A stretch of DNA of 64,000 bases from Sabellastarte sp. h YS-2021 (taxonomy: Eukaryota > Annelida > Polychaeta > Sabellida > Sabellidae). Position numbers and translations under genes: made by a program. This document shows positions 12,136 through 25,237 of this stretch, in pieces. The notes under the pieces were generated by a model that was not told the DNA's origin, did not search any database, and saw only the letters and a list, made by a program, of their open reading frames with translations. The stretch spans positions 120,291,530-120,355,529 of the forward strand of contig OZ024931.1 in NCBI GenBank assembly GCA_964017235.1. The letters are read 5' to 3'. How positions within the stretch are numbered: position 1 is the stretch's first letter; every line of letters begins with the position of its first letter.

Positions 12136-14540
12136 AACTAGAAATAGGCCGCCCTGTTGATAGTAGATGCGAATAGAAACAGGATAGCATAGAAGAACAC
12201 ACATTATCATCTGTAATGTCCACCCATGAACCTTTTGCCCAAATTGTACAGTAGTCTTACAAGACCCTGTTTCATTTGTAAAATATATCAATGATGCTTA
12301 AATATTTGTTAGTGTAGATGTAAATTATTTCAGCTTCATGCCTTTTTGCATTGGTTGGGTTGAAAATTTTGACGAAATCACTCTATCTTGCACGGTTAAG
12401 AAGATAGAAGCAAATTCCTGTTTTTCTATTTTGGGCAAAAATTTGAAAATTCAAAATGGCCGCCATTTTTGGAAAAAGGAAATTTTTTTGAAAATTGCCA
12501 AGAGTACATTTCTTAGATACCCTATGGGTCGAAAATTTCAACAAAATAACTCTATTTTGCACGGTTAAGGCCAGTTTGTGTTTTTCCATTTTGGGCAAAA
12601 ATTCGAAAATTCAAAATGGCTGCCATTTTTGGGGAGGGGAAAATTTTTTGAAAATTGCAAAGATTACATTCCTTAGATACCCTGTGGGTTGAAAAATTTC
12701 GACGAAATCGCTCTATCTCGCATGGTTAAGGAGATAGAAGCAAATTTGTGTTTTGCCATTTTTGGCAAAAATTTGAAAATTCAAAATGGCCGCCATTTTA
12801 GGGGAGGGGAAATTTTTTTTTAAATTGCCAAGAATACAATGCTCAAATACCTGTGGGTCGAAAATTTTGACGAAATCGCTCTATCTCGCATGGTTAAGGA
12901 GATAGAAGGAAATTTGTGTTTTGCCATTTTTGGCAAAACTTCGAAAATTCAAAATGGCCGCCATTTTTGGGGAGGGGAAATTTTTTTGAAAATTGCAAAG
13001 ATTGCATTGCTTAGATACCCTGTGGGTCGAAAATTTTGACGAAATCGCTCTATCTCGCACGGTTAAGGAGATAGAAGCAAATTTGTGTTTTGCCATTTTT
13101 GGCAAAAATTCGAAAATTCAAAATGGCCGCCATTTTTGGGGAGGGGAAAATTTTTTGAAAATTGCAAAGATTGCATTCCTTAGATACCCTGTGGGTCGAA
13201 AATTTCGACGAAATCGCTCTATCTCGCACGGTTAAGGAGATAGAAGCAAATTAGTGTTTTGCCATTTTGGGCAAAAATTCGAAAATTCAAAATGGCCGCC
13301 ATTTTTGGGGAGGGGAAAATTTTTTGAAAATTCCAAAGAGTACACTCCTGAGATACCCTGTGGGTCGAAAATTTCGACGAAATCGCTCTATCTCGCACGG
13401 TTAAGGAGATAGAAGCAAATTTGTGTTTTGCCATTTTTGGCAAAAATTCGAAAATTTAAAATGGCCGCCATTTTTGGGGAGGGGAAAATTTTTTGAAAAT
13501 TGCAAATATTACACTCCTTAGATACCCTGTGGGTCGAAAATTTCGACGAAATCGCTCTATCTCGCACGGTTAAGGAGATAGAAGCAAATTTGTGTTTTGC
13601 CATTTTTGGCAAAAATTCGAAAATTCAAAATGGCCGCCATTTTTGGGGAGGGGAAAATTTTTTGAAAATTACCAAGAGTACACTCCTTAGATACCCTGTG
13701 GGTCGAAAATTTTGACGAAATCGCTCTATCTCGCACGGTTAAGGAGATAGAAGCAAATTTGTGTTTTGCCATTTTTGGCAAAAATTCGAAAATTCAAAAT
13801 GGCCGCCATTTTTGGGGAGGGGAAAATTTTTTGAAAATTGCAAATATTACATTCCTTAGATACCCTGTGGGTCGAAAATTTTGCCGAAATCGCTCTATCT
13901 CGCACGGTTAAGGAGATAGAAGCAAATTTGTGTTTTGCCATTTTTGGCAAAAATTCGAAAATTCAAAATGGCCGCCATTTTTGGGGAGGGGAAAATTTTT
14001 TGAAAATTGCAAAGAGTACACTCCTCAGATACCCTGCGGGTCGAAAATTTTGCCGAAATCGCTCTATCTCGCACGGTTAAGGAGATAGAAGCAAATTACT
14101 CAAAAGTAGTACTGAAAATACACAATGAAGTACCTAAATGGCTATTACTCATGTACTGACAAAGCTATCAGTCCCAAATGCAATACCAAGCGAGCTATGG
14201 ACATAACAATCTTGTATTCAAAATTGTAGTAAAATATCTTTAATTATTTTGGCTTAAATGCACGGAAACCAATGGGTACTGAAAATAGCTGTACTTAAGT
14301 ATTACTCAGTAAGCAAAAGAGGTACAACAGCCAAAAGCAATCCCAAGCAAGCTACTGACCCAATAAGCCTGCATACCAAATTTGGTGACAATAGCTCTAA
14401 TACTTTTCCTTTAAATGAGCGGAAACCATGCGTGACGCCGGACATCGGACGCCGGACATCGGACATCGGACAACGGACATCGGACATCGGACGGCGAAAA
14501 AAGCAAAAATAATATATCCACCCCCCAGGGGGGTGGACAT
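12136..14540 (+). mobile_element. F4-A: HINE-like element with 169-bp satellite (about 10 units)
   Basis: The left domain starts aactagaaataggccgccc and shares ~200 bp with the element at 27539. An array of ~10 units of 169 bp spans about 12350-14095; each unit carries the palindrome aaaatggccgccatttt and ttttgccatttttggcaaaa. A ~400-bp unique right domain (from actcaaaagtagtactg) ends in a gacatcg-type minisatellite and a terminal hairpin ccaccccccaggggggtgg at 14518-14536. The flanks differ from those of F4-B, so the two are independent insertions. The 60-80 codon frames in both directions shift every unit (169 is not a multiple of three) and are not genes. Confidence 0.8.
14434..14500 (+). 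repeat. CpG-rich minisatellite, ~10-bp unit gacatcggac
   Basis: The motif ggacatcggac/ggacgccggac is repeated just upstream of the F4-A terminal hairpin. The matching tract in F4-B (32360-32405) is shorter, so copy number varies between copies. Confidence 0.75.
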
Positions 14541-15040
14541 AATAATAACTATATGGTACAGAGCACCTCCATTCAAACTTACAGTATTATTTTTGTCAAT
14601 CCATCAATCCAACTGATGCCTGGTTGAAATGCAGAACTTAAGATTGAAAGAAAGTTAATTTCTTTATTTGGGTTTTAACTGAAAGAAAGTTGAAGAACAA
14701 GAGGGGTTTCAGAAATTTGTGGCTTAAAGCAATAAAATGAAATGATAACTGTAATGCAGAAATTCAGACCTTCTTCAAAATAGTTTTCTAAACCAGATAA
14801 GAACAAGAAGTACTTGTAGAGAGCAGAACATATGACTTGATGTGACCTGATTCGTGAGTGTTATAAAGTATTCTATTAACACAGTTAACATGCTTTATCT
14901 GCCCAAATAGGTCTACAAGTTATTATCACAGGAATCCAAGAAAAGTGAGTGCCAGTGTTTTTTAAAAAAAAAGCCTTCAAGTTAGGAAAGATACCTTTGG
15001 CTAAATAAAGCTTGGAAATCCTTCTAAATTACATGTTTAA
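14541..15040. other. Unique spacer
   Basis: No gene, RNA or repeat recognised between the F4-A and F2-A elements. Confidence 0.5.
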
Positions 15041-16737
15041 AACTAGAGGAATGCTTTTGCTAACAAAAGCGAAGCATCCCTGAAAGTTTAAAATGCTTTG
15101 TGGTTTTAATAAGCATGCTGTAAAGCTAAGAATGCACAAAGCTGCACCGTATGCTTTCCCAATACCTCTTAATACATTCTGAAGCTATAAAAGCAATGAT
15201 AAAGGAGATATAAGGCAAAAACTCCAAAGCAGCTATTTATGACCCCAGTTTGGCCCATAAGGGGGGGTCGGGGGGTAAAACTGACCGGCTATTTAGACTC
15301 TCCACATATGCTTTCCCAATACCTCTTAATACATTCTGAAGATATAAAAGCAACAATAAAGGAGATATAAGGCAAAACTCCAAAGCAACTATTTTATTAC
15401 CTCAGTTTGACCCATAAGGGGGGGTCGGGGGATAAAACCGACTGGCTATTTAGATTCTCCACATATGCTTTCCTAATACCTCTTGATACATTCTGAAGCT
15501 ATAAAAGCAACGATAAAGGAGATATAAGGCAAAAACTCCAAAGCAGCTATTTATGACCCCAGTTTGACCCATAAGGAGGGGTCGGGGGGGTAAAACTGAC
15601 TGGCTATTTAGACTCTCCACATATGCTTTCCCAATACCTGTTAATACATTCTGAAGCTATAAAAGCAATGATAAAGGAGATATAAGGCAAAAACTCCAAA
15701 GCAGCTATTTATGACCCCAGTTTGGCCCATAAGGGGGGGTCGGGGGGTAAAACTGACCGGCTATTTAGACTCTCCACATATGCTTCCCAATACCTCTTAA
15801 TACATTCTGAAGGCATAAAAGCAACAATAAAGGAGATATAAGGCAAAACTCCAAAGCAACTATTTTATGACCTCAGTTTGACCCATAAGGGGGAGTCGGG
15901 GGATAAAACCGACTGGCTATTTAAATTCTCAACATACGCTTTCCTAATACCTCTTAATATATTCTGAAGCTATAAAAGCAACGATAAAGGAGATATAAGG
16001 CAAAAACGCCAAAGCAGCTATTTATGACCCCAGTTTCGCCCATAAGGGGGGGTTGGGGGGTAAAACTGACTGGCTATTTAGACTCTCCACAAATGCTTTC
16101 CCAATACCTCTTAATACATTCTGAAGCTATAAAAGCAACAATAAAGGGGATATAAGGCAAAAACTCAAAATCAGCTATTTTATGACCCCAGCTTGACCCA
16201 TAAGGGGGTCCGTGGGGTAAAACTGACCAGCTATTTAGACTCTCCACATATGGTTTCCTATTACCTGCCAGTACATTTTATGGCTCTAAATGCAATATTT
16301 AAGATAATAGGGGGGTTGACCTAAATTTAAGGCTTTCAGATTGGAAGGTGTCAGAAAATCACTCATAAATGAGACATTTTTCAAGAGATTGCTCCCCAAA
16401 ATCTAATCAGCTCAGGTTTTCGATAGTATGAACAGGTGTGTCAACTTATAAGGCTGTATAGCAAGTAGTTTTTCCTAACTGCGATGACGGGGGGTGGTGG
16501 GGTGGGGGTGTGTGTGTGTGTGTGCTTCAAAAAAATTGTTTTTGATCATGTGATCTTCATAAAGGTCAAAGGTCAAATTTAAGCATGCAGAAAAATTTCC
16601 CCACGCCTAAGGTATATAACTGCCAAATATGGTTTGAAACCTTCTAATAATAAGGGAGATATTCAAGGGAGACCATAATGCGGCGGCGGTTAGGAAACTG
16701 AGGCGAAAACAAATAAGCGCCCTTTCAGGGACGCTTA
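15041..16737 (+). mobile_element. F2-A: complete HINE-like element with 157-bp satellite
   Basis: The left end is aactagaggaatgc with hairpin gcttttgctaacaaaagc (15053-15070) followed at once by the subTIR aagcatccctgaaag (15072-15086). About seven to eight monomers of ~157 bp follow, each with cccaatacctcttaatacat and ataaaggagatataaggc; variants recur in groups of three. The right domain holds a G/T-rich tract, a cggcggcgg tract near 16681 and the matching subTIR ctttcagggacgctt (16722-16736), itself inside a hairpin. Both ends are present, so this is one of the most complete copies here. It encodes no protein. Confidence 0.85.
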
Positions 16738-17184
16738 ATTACTTTTGTGACTGTAATTTTGTTATTGAATGTACCAACACAATATCTATCAAAGTCAATT
16801 TGAAAAAAAAGTTGCACTTTGGTGTACTGTAAATTTTCTATGAGATTTAAAAAATCCAACCAGTTGCTGTGACAGTCTCAAATCCTCAGTAAACCCTTAC
16901 ATTTACAGTGTGTTATAATTGCTTTGATACGAATATTGTTTATGTGGCATTTGTTATGTAATGTGTGCATATTTACTTTAACATCACAATGTACAGAGGG
17001 CTGATTTATTCTGAACATCCTTAATTCTTTAACCTTTGGTTATACTTAAACAATTTTAGGGGAATGAATTAACACAATCGCTACGTTACATTACAAAACC
17101 AGAGGTAAATATGGAGGAGCTACTAAAGGTATGACTTACAACCCCTTACCCCCACTCCAGATTTATCCTGTGTCAGAGGTCCTT
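16738..17184. other. Unique spacer
   Basis: No gene or repeat recognised. Confidence 0.5.
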
Positions 17185-17315
17185 GGTGGCCTAGTTGTTA
17201 GCAAGCTTGGCCTCAAATCAGTGGCTATGACCACTTTAGGGGCTTGATTACTGAGTAGTAATGCCGAGGGTCTGTTCCAATATGACCCTGGTTGATGAAC
17301 GGGACTGCCTCAGTG
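17185..17315 (+). repeat. Possible tRNA-like SINE head
   Basis: ggtggcctagttgttagcaa fits a pol III A-box (TRGYNNARNNG). The expected B-box is poor (ggtctgttccaatatg). It abuts the 3' end of the LINE fragment on the other strand, so it may be a separate old SINE or chance resemblance. Confidence 0.3.
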
Positions 17316-17990
17316 TGTGTTCCATTCTATTCTGTACTTTTATGGCACTTAATCGCTGCCAGGCAGACTCTACGGTGCAACACCAACATTCAATTCAAAA
17401 ACTCGTCTATCCATAGCCGTTGCCAAGTCCAGTACCACGGAGATGCCGGATAGAGTGTATGCTAAGTTGGGAATGCCTTTTTGAAGAGATACGCTTTTAA
17501 CCTTTTTCTGAAACAGATGAGAGTTGGGGTAGAATAGACCTCATCAGGCAAATTATTCCAAACTGTACGAGCATCAAAAGCAAAGCTGTGGCGAAAATGT
17601 TTTTTTTTTATTATGTGCAGATGGACAAAATTATGGAACCTTCAAGAACCTGTTATCTAGACGATTGTATCTTGTACCATACCTTGTACCATACAATGAG
17701 TAGACAAAACACAACCAAAGAACCAAAGTAACTGGGATGACCACTGTGAGGAAACTTGTAAACTAGGGTTGCAATTTTGAAGATACACCGAAATTCAACT
17801 GAGAGCCAATGGAGTCGTTTGAGAATAGAAGATGCCTGTGTGCATATATATTTATTACAGTTTTTGCATGTTGAAACTGGACAGACCCCTGAAGAGACAG
17901 TTGCAATAATCAAGGTGACTATTCACCAAGGTATTAGGCTATTAGCTGCCGGGATAGCAGCACATTAGTTCTATTCTATGCATGTACCGA
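17316..17990 (-). mobile_element. CR1/L2-type LINE, 3' fragment
   Basis: Read on the minus strand, this encodes the C-terminal end of a non-LTR retrotransposon polyprotein: LKRLHWLSVEFRCIFKIATL, then VYKFPHSGHPSYF (about 17913-17800). After a disrupted stretch comes HSFAFDARTVWNNLPDEV and CFRKRLKAYLFKKAF (about 17600-17470), ending in a stop. These motifs (LHWLP, FKI, VYK, WNSLP, FKKxLK) typify CR1/L2/Rex-like LINE C-termini after the reverse transcriptase. The 3' tail has gattaagtgccataaaagta and an agaat microsatellite. The copy is 5'-truncated and frameshifted. The tail resembles that of the LINE at 41240-41815, so they are related. Confidence 0.8.
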
Positions 17991-19663
17991 TATATGACCG
18001 ACGGCCAACATTGATCATCAGTCTTAGTTTTGTAAAATGAATGCCGGAAAGTAACAAATAATCAAACACAGAGCAGAGACAGGTGCAGTTCTGTATCATA
18101 TTATTATGCATAGGTCTAAATTCATCCTTTCAAGAGTCATAACACTGAGAAGACACCAAGAAAAGAGAATCATCAAAATCAGTTGGGAAATTTGTACAGC
18201 ATAGACTTCCACTAAGGGCACATTTTCAAAAATTTGGGAATTTTTTTATATCCAAATATGATCCGGATCTTTCCTAAAATTCACAAATATTTAAACCAGA
18301 ATTGAAAATAAATCAAAAAAGTGACTGAAAATACATCAAAAATGGGACCTTTAAAAATATGGGATTTTATGTAATGAGAATATGAACTGTATTCTTCATA
18401 AAATTGATCCCTTCTCACTTTGGTCAGGTCCTACAAACATAAAAAAAAAATCAGAAAGATATTTTCATCACTTTTGGAGTTATTGTGCAACAAAGACATA
18501 CAAACAGACCAATACACACACTCAAAAACATAACTTTCTGGTGGAGGCAAGAAGGCGGTATTAACTGAAAATGAACCCATTATAAATTTAAACGCCAAAA
18601 AAAACACAAATGGTTAAAAACAGATACATTTGCGTCAAGGAAACAGAAGCCTATGCTTAGAGATTAAAGCATCAACAAACTTCAGACAAGTTCAATTTAT
18701 TTATAAATACTTAGAAGAACAAAGCAGAGTATAATCCAATATTCTATTAATAGAGACTATTTTCCACGCTACGTGGTACATATTATGTTCTTAATGGGCA
18801 TGGACAGCAATAGAATGTAATATCAGTAGCAATCACCAGATTGGGGGGGGGGGGGGGGAGGAAGGGGCATACATAACAAAACAAAACCATGGCAATATGT
18901 CCGCAACTACCTTAGCTGACTTAAAATTAATATAAGGCACAAGTGCCAAACTTACCTCTTTCCTCCAAAAAAAATGAAAATTAATACATGATTTAAAACT
19001 CAGGATAAGGAAAAATGAATTGACATCTCGGTTCTATTGTTTTATTTCCATTTACAACTCGCCAATTTTATTATCACAGAATGTCAATTGGTCTAGCAAT
19101 ATTTCTAATTATAAGCTATGGGCTTGAGGTTAAATTTTTTTTCTCAGAAAAGTCAGCTTCTAAAGGCATCCTGAGGTGATAGAACTCAGGAAACATGTCA
19201 ATCTGAAAAACTACATAAACACTGCATTGAAACAGAATTGGATTGTATGTGAAGGTTTTTATAAAAGAAATAATTACAGAGGAACTCCTTTATGAAATTA
19301 CAGCAAATTTACAAGTTCTTAATTTAAACCTTTTAAAATGATTTAAGTGGTCTGAAATGATTTATTTATTTCTATTGCAGAAAAAATAAGCAACTTATGT
19401 CTTTGACGACATCTGGTAAAATAGAAATTATGGGCCTAGAAATTCAAAAAAAATTTTCTGATGGCAAAAATTAATTTTGCTTTGTGTACAGGACTATATG
19501 CTCATGCAACACAAACATTTAGCTTACTGGTTTAAATTTAGCTATCTGGGTTACTGTTCCATATGTATAGTTTAAGTTACTCAGAATCTTTGACAGATGG
19601 ATTAGATTTATTTATTTCAATTTACATCACTGTCTGGGGGATGAAGGGCAATAATTGGTTAAT
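17991..19663. other. AT-rich DNA, no gene recognised
   Basis: Only short, low-complexity open frames. There is a poly-G run at about 18842-18858. No exon-like segment stood out. Confidence 0.5.
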
Positions 19664-19926
19664 TTTTATTTATTTCGGTGTTAACGTCACTTTCAACACT
19701 ATATAGGTCATATCACGATGGGTAGTTAGTTTTATGGGTAGAGGAAACCAGTACAAGATTGTACTGGATGGAATAATGAGTAGAAGGGACAAGATTCTGT
19801 ACTGAAAACCACTGGTCACTGACAAACAACTTACCACCTCTCCCACTTAAAGTCAAGGCTGGGAATTGAACCCAGTACCTGGGAGGAGACAGAAAGATGT
19901 CTTGTCAATTTTACCACCACGACCCA
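19664..19926 (-). repeat. tRNA-derived SINE, diverged full-length copy
   Basis: The segment is the reverse complement of the same SINE as 38578-38808. It starts with tttatttatttcggtgttaa and aacgtcactttcaacacta, continues through gtcatatcacgatgggtag and agaggaaaccagtaca, and ends with the tRNA-like head containing gggaattgaacccagtacc (B-box on the minus strand). Many substitutions indicate an old insertion. Confidence 0.8.
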
Positions 19927-20004
19927 TTATAATACATGGGGGGGGGGGGGGGGAATAAATAATTATGTTACTGTCAGCTCTTGACAAAGGTATGATTGTG
20001 TTTA

Positions 20005-20165
20005 ACTTGTGTTTTATTCCTATAATACACAGCTGGTGTTATATGTTCTGTTCTACGGGTAGGGTCATATTTCGACAGACATTCCACATTGCCACTTGTC
20101 GGAGTTGAACCCATCACAGGTGAGCAGCCTATATTTAAATGCTAAACTTTTTAACTACTAAGGAC
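20005..20165 (-). repeat. Possible degraded tRNA-like SINE
   Basis: On the minus strand, gggttcaactccga resembles a B-box, and a tRNA-like 5' half lies upstream (gtccttagtagttaaaaag). The part at 20065-20090 (gtcatatttcgacagacatt) faintly recalls the SINE body. Too diverged to be sure. Confidence 0.35.
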
Positions 20166-22099
20166 AGTATACAGGCACTTAATTAACCAATCAGAATACA
20201 GATACATCATATATAATGTATAGAATAGGTATACAAATGATACAGATACAGTATACTAAGTGGCTATAACTGTTTTTGGTAAATTTTTGGTAAAATAGAT
20301 GTAAGTTGACACTTTTACTTAAAATGGCAATATTGATATACGTCTTTAGCCATCGATATCGGCAACCCTGTTCCAAAACACTAAATATCACCAATATCGA
20401 TTAACAATGTACCCACTAATATATATGGCAACAATAGTTAAACAAAACAGCCAGAAAATCTAGGTTGAAAGGTAAGAAAACTGAAAGATTTATAGTAATT
20501 ACCTCTTGCAAATGCCATATTTTGATGGCATTTAAATGACAAATTCAAAAACTACTCCATGCTGGCCATTTTAATGTTTATTATGTTACATACTTTGACC
20601 TGTACGTAGCTGGCCAAAATTGCCACAAAATGTGGCAAAACTAAGAAGCACCCAGCTAAAAATCAAGCAATTTATAAAATATTTCTTTTTTTTTGTGAAA
20701 GGAAGTGTACGAAAATTCGTCATCAGAAGAGTTCATTACTAAAGAGTCACATTGGTAGCGACTTTGGCTGTATTTCCTTTTTTTAAAAACTTTTTTCACC
20801 GTTTTTTCACCTATTGGTTCAATCCATACAAGTATTAAGGGTGATATCACGACATGTAAGTGAATTAACTCTTCCTATACAAGACGCTGTCATCACTCAT
20901 CTGGCCTACCCTTTACTACACTACTGATATTCCCTGACCCTCGTGTTTTCTTTCACTTTACGCAAGAAAGGTGTAGACCTTACATGTATTAACAGTAAAG
21001 CCTTTCCTGTCAAGTTTAAAGCTGCAAGATATATCAATTTACTAAATTCAGATAGTATAGCCAATTTAAATAGGACCAAATAAATGAACATATATCATTT
21101 GGATTGTGTAACTTAACTTTGGTGTTGCTTTCAAAAGCCAGTTTTTTGTCAGTTACAAGGATAGAGAGGGATCTCAATAACTTAAAACCCAAAGGCTCTA
21201 TGGTGATTAGACTTGGGGGTAATCAGACTTCATAAAGCGGGGGTGGAATCATCTTCTCTTTATATTATGTGATGCATTAACTAGTGCAGAAGAAACTCAA
21301 GGCATAGAGAAGGCATAGCTACATTGGAATCTCAACAGTCACCTGATCAGTTCCATCACATCCTTATTCAGGAAACGAGAAACTAAGGACTACTTTTAAT
21401 AACAAAGAGAGTTTGTCTATAAATAGATAGGTGTTTTGGTCTGGTTTTTTTTATCTTATATTCAAATAAGATGCTTCATGTATTGGTTTTTTTTCTGTAT
21501 TCCAAGAAAACTGAATCATTGCTTCCAGGAAGGAAAACTAAGATTGTTATAAAATACATCATGTGACTTCTGATGTAGTTTGGAAATATACGTAACACTG
21601 AAATAACCATTTTTCTATTCTCACACTGATAGTCAAGACACTAGGCAAAAGATTTCACTTTTGACCTAGCCACAGTAACCTTGAAACCTTCAGGCTATAT
21701 CTAAGAAGCTGTAAGGTGCAGCAAATTAGTACTTGGCAGGGACATTTCATGTCTTCAGTAAGGGTAACTGTAAATACGGTAAAGTAACAGCTTATTGGTC
21801 AAGGAATCTAATCATTAAAATAGGGATCTAAACGTGATTGATTGATGTGTAACTGGGCCATTCAAGGACTAAGGAATATACGGGAAAAGTACACAGAAAG
21901 AAAAATCTATGGGATTTGAAAATTGCATCAGTGTAGGATGAAATTCTGTTATATAAGAAGTAAAATAAAGTTGACAGTAACTAAAACACAATCAGAACAT
22001 GAATAGAAATCAAAACTGACTTTGCAACTAGCAATGTGTCCCATAATAAATAGAAAAGCACTTACAATACCTCCAATATGGTTCAACCAGTGCAGTAAT
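20166..22099. other. AT-rich DNA, no gene recognised
   Basis: Nothing recognised beyond short spurious frames. Confidence 0.5.
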
Positions 22100-22337
22100 A
22101 AAAAATAGCATAAGAGATGCCCATACTCCAATTGGAAACAAATTTTGACACTACGTGATATTGAAAAAGTGAAAAAGAAAAAGATCATGAGACTTTAAGA
22201 CCAGACAGTGTCCATTATATGAAGAACTATAAAATGTTTAAGCAGAGAAAATAATGTCTCAGAGAGAAAATATATTTAAAGATAAAGTATTAAATTAAGA
22301 AAATTCAATAGCAAGATGACAGCATTAATCAGTAAAC
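22100..22337 (+). mobile_element. F3-A1: left end only of an F3 element
   Basis: It begins aaaaatagcataagagatgc and runs to cattaatcagtaaactaa. It is homologous to the unique left domain of F3-C (56748-56990). It is interrupted at about 22338 by a second F3 left end inserted in the same orientation. No continuation was found on the far side. Confidence 0.65.
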
Positions 22338-24458
22338 TAAAAATAGCATCAGAGATGCCCGTACCCCACAACCTGGGGAAAGAGTTTTTGACACCATGAG
22401 CTATAGAAGAAGTGAAACATAAAAAGATCAGGAGACTTTGAGAGTAAATAGTGTCAGATATATATAAAGGTCCAAATCAGGTTTAAGTGGAGAAAATAAT
22501 GTTAAGGAGAGAAAATGTATGTAAATATAAAGTACATGTATTAAAACTAGACCTATGCATCGGAGAACCGATGCAAAATTGTATTCACCGGAAAGCCAAC
22601 TCACCAAAGCCAGTAAAACATCATTTGACCTTGAAAGGTCAAATCTAACAACATCAGAAGATTCTCAGCCCATGACTTCCTATGAGTTGGTTTCACATTG
22701 CAAACCTCTAGGATCAATAATAAGCGAGTTATAAGCAATTTTAAGTTTGGCTATCCTCATTTGACCTTGAAGGAGGAGCCCATGGTCAAATCTGACCACA
22801 CTAAAACATTTCTAGCCCATGATTTCCTATAGGTTGGTTTACCATCCCAAACCGCTATGACCATTAATAAGCGAGTTATAAGAACTTTTAAATTTGGCTA
22901 TCCTCATTTGACCTTGAAGGAGGGGCCCAAGGTCAAATCCTTCAACACCAAAAGATTCCCAGCCCATGATTTCGTATAGGTTGGTTTACCATCCCAAACC
23001 TCTAGGACCAATAATATGCGAGTTATAAGCACTTTAAAGTTTGGCTATCCTCGTTTGGTCTTGAAGGAGGGGCCAAAGGTCACATCTGACAACATCAAAA
23101 GATTCCCTGCCCATGATTTCCTATGAGTTGCTTTCACATTGCAAACCTCTAGGATCAATAATAAGAGAGTTATAAGCACTTTAAGTTAGGCTATATTCGT
23201 TTGACCTTGTAGGAGAGGCCCAAGGTCAAATCCAACCACACCAAAAGATTCCTAGTGCATGATTTCCTATACGTTGGTTTACTATCAAAACCTCTTGGAC
23301 CAATAGTGAGTTATAAGCACTTTTAAGTTTGGCTTTCCTCATTTGACCTTGAAGGAGGGGCCCAACGTCAAATCCGACCACACCACAAGATTCCTAGCCC
23401 ATGATTTCCTATGTGTTGGTTTGCCATCCCAAACCACTAGGATCAATAATAAGTGAGTTATAAGCACTTTTAAGTTTGGCTGTCCTCATTTGACCTTGAA
23501 GGAGGGGTCCAAGGTCAAATCTGATCACATTAGAATATTCACAGCACATGATTTCCTATAGGTTGGTTTCACATTGCAACCAATAATAAGGGAGATATAG
23601 GCACTTTTAAAGTCCACTATGTGGGGTACTTTGGCACTCTGTGGATGACCTTGCAAACCTCTAGTTGAAGGTCATTCCATAACTTAGCACACTTACACTC
23701 CCCAAGTAATGACCAATCTAAGAATGTACTTTCTACACCTTACAGTTTCCACGATATGGCAAACAAGATTTTAAAGGTCAAGGCATTTCAGCAAGGCCAA
23801 AGGTCAAATCAAGGTCACACCATGACATTGCATACCTACACCCCTCAACCAAGTATCAACTTCCTCCGCCTTACGGTTGCTGAGATATAGCCCACATAAT
23901 ATTTTAAAGGTAAAGGTCACTACAGGAAGGTCAAAGGTCAAATCAAGGTCACACCATGACATTGCACACCTACACTACCTAACCAATGTCACTACAAAGT
24001 ATCAATTTCCTACACCTTATGGTTTCCAAGATATAGACAAGAAAAGATTTTAAAGGTCAAGACCACTACAGCAAGGTCAAAGGTCAAATCAAGGTCAAAC
24101 TATGACATTGCACACCTACACTTCCTAACCAATGTTAAGACCACTACAGCAAGGTCAAAGGAACATCACATAATGTTGCATACCTACACTCCCTAACCAT
24201 CCTTACCATGTATCACCTTCCTACACGTCATAGTTTCTGAAATACAGGCCAGACAAGTTTTCAAACTTAAGATCACTACAGCAAGGTCAAAGGTCAAATC
24301 AAGGTCACACCATGAAGCTGCACGCATGTCCCTACCAAGTATTAACTTCCTACACATTACTGTTTCCGAGATACAACCTGGACAAACTTTTTCCTGCCGT
24401 CGGCACACCATGGATAAAAACATTACCCGCACAGCCCTAATAAAGGCTGTGGGGTAAA
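22338..24458 (+). mobile_element. F3-A2: HINE-like element with 146-bp-type satellite, interrupted
   Basis: The left end has hairpin agcatcagagatgc (22345-22358) and subTIR-like gtaccccacaacc. At about 22546 an F1 element interrupts it. F3-type monomers (caaggtcaaaggtcaaatca, gagatatagcc) resume near 23690. The right end carries cagccctaataaaggctg and the subTIR ggctgtggggta (24445-24456). It has no coding capacity. Confidence 0.75.
22546..23665 (+). mobile_element. F1-B: F1 element nested in F3-A2
   Basis: It starts actagacctatgcatcgg with the hairpin and ttgtattcaccgg. About seven 147-bp monomers follow, then the transition sequence tttaaagtccactatgtggg. The left junction falls within a string (gtattaaa) that is uninterrupted in F3-C, so insertion into F3 is clear there. 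The right end lacks the 3' hairpin and merges into F3 repeats near 23665. Confidence 0.75.
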
Positions 24459-24761
24459 AATCCTTTAAAAAACTTCAGGATCCATACATGGATCTGGATC
24501 ACCACCAAAATTCAATCATCTGTTCCATGTGCCATTGTTGACATTTCTTGAAAATTTCATTAACATCTGTCCACAACTTTTCAAGTTATTTTGCAAACCA
24601 TTGCAAGCAAATGCATGCCACCGATTGCACATCCCTCTTTATCAGGGGTTAATTTATCTAGACATGTTTGCACCAGATGTACTAGCATCAGTGAACAGGG
24701 GATTCTCATAAGTATATAAATAGATAACGAAATAAAAGAACCAAAGGACTTAATAGAAACT
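24459..24761. other. Interspersed-repeat-like spacer
   Basis: 24490-24600 (tggatctggatcaccaccaa, later aaaatttcattaacatctgt and ttttcaagttattttgc) looks like the generic repeat arms seen around marine invertebrate transposons. It is not assigned to a family. Confidence 0.3.
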
Positions 24762-25237
24762 TACCGTATTTATCCGTACAAATGCCCCCTCCATCTTTAT
24801 CACACACACACACCACCACCCCCATCCTCTCAAACTTTGCAAAGTTCATATTTCGGGGTTTTATATCCCTCTCAAACAGCCAGTATCTTTGCGATTCCGG
24901 GATTTTGAAAAAATTATGCATTTTAATAGTTCCCCAATCTAATACCGCTTACGTGAAATAAAGAAACTCACAACAAAACATGGCAGTTTTGGTAACAGAC
25001 GTATGAAAATCTGCAAAAATACGAAATAAAAGTTTATAATTTCTTTATATTTAAGGTTTGTTTCTAATATTTTAAGCTCTCCCACCATTATACATGCTGG
25101 CCAGTGAGATCAAGGCTGCAAGTGTCCATTATCGCACATTGCCACTGGACTGGAGAGTTGATTTTTTAATCTGTAATAGTAGCCCCCCTTTTGAAAAATC
25201 CATCGCCCCCAGGCCGTTTATACAGATAAATAGGATA
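24762..25237. mobile_element. MITE, ACCGTATTTATCC-type ends, copy 2
   Basis: The left end is taccgtatttatccgtacaa, then atgcccc. The right end ggccgtttatacagataaat reverse-complements to an imperfect match. The interior is homologous to the element at 5920-6485 (aaaacatggcagttttggta, agtttataatttcttt). A cacaca run and short C-rich tracts lie near the left end. Confidence 0.65.
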
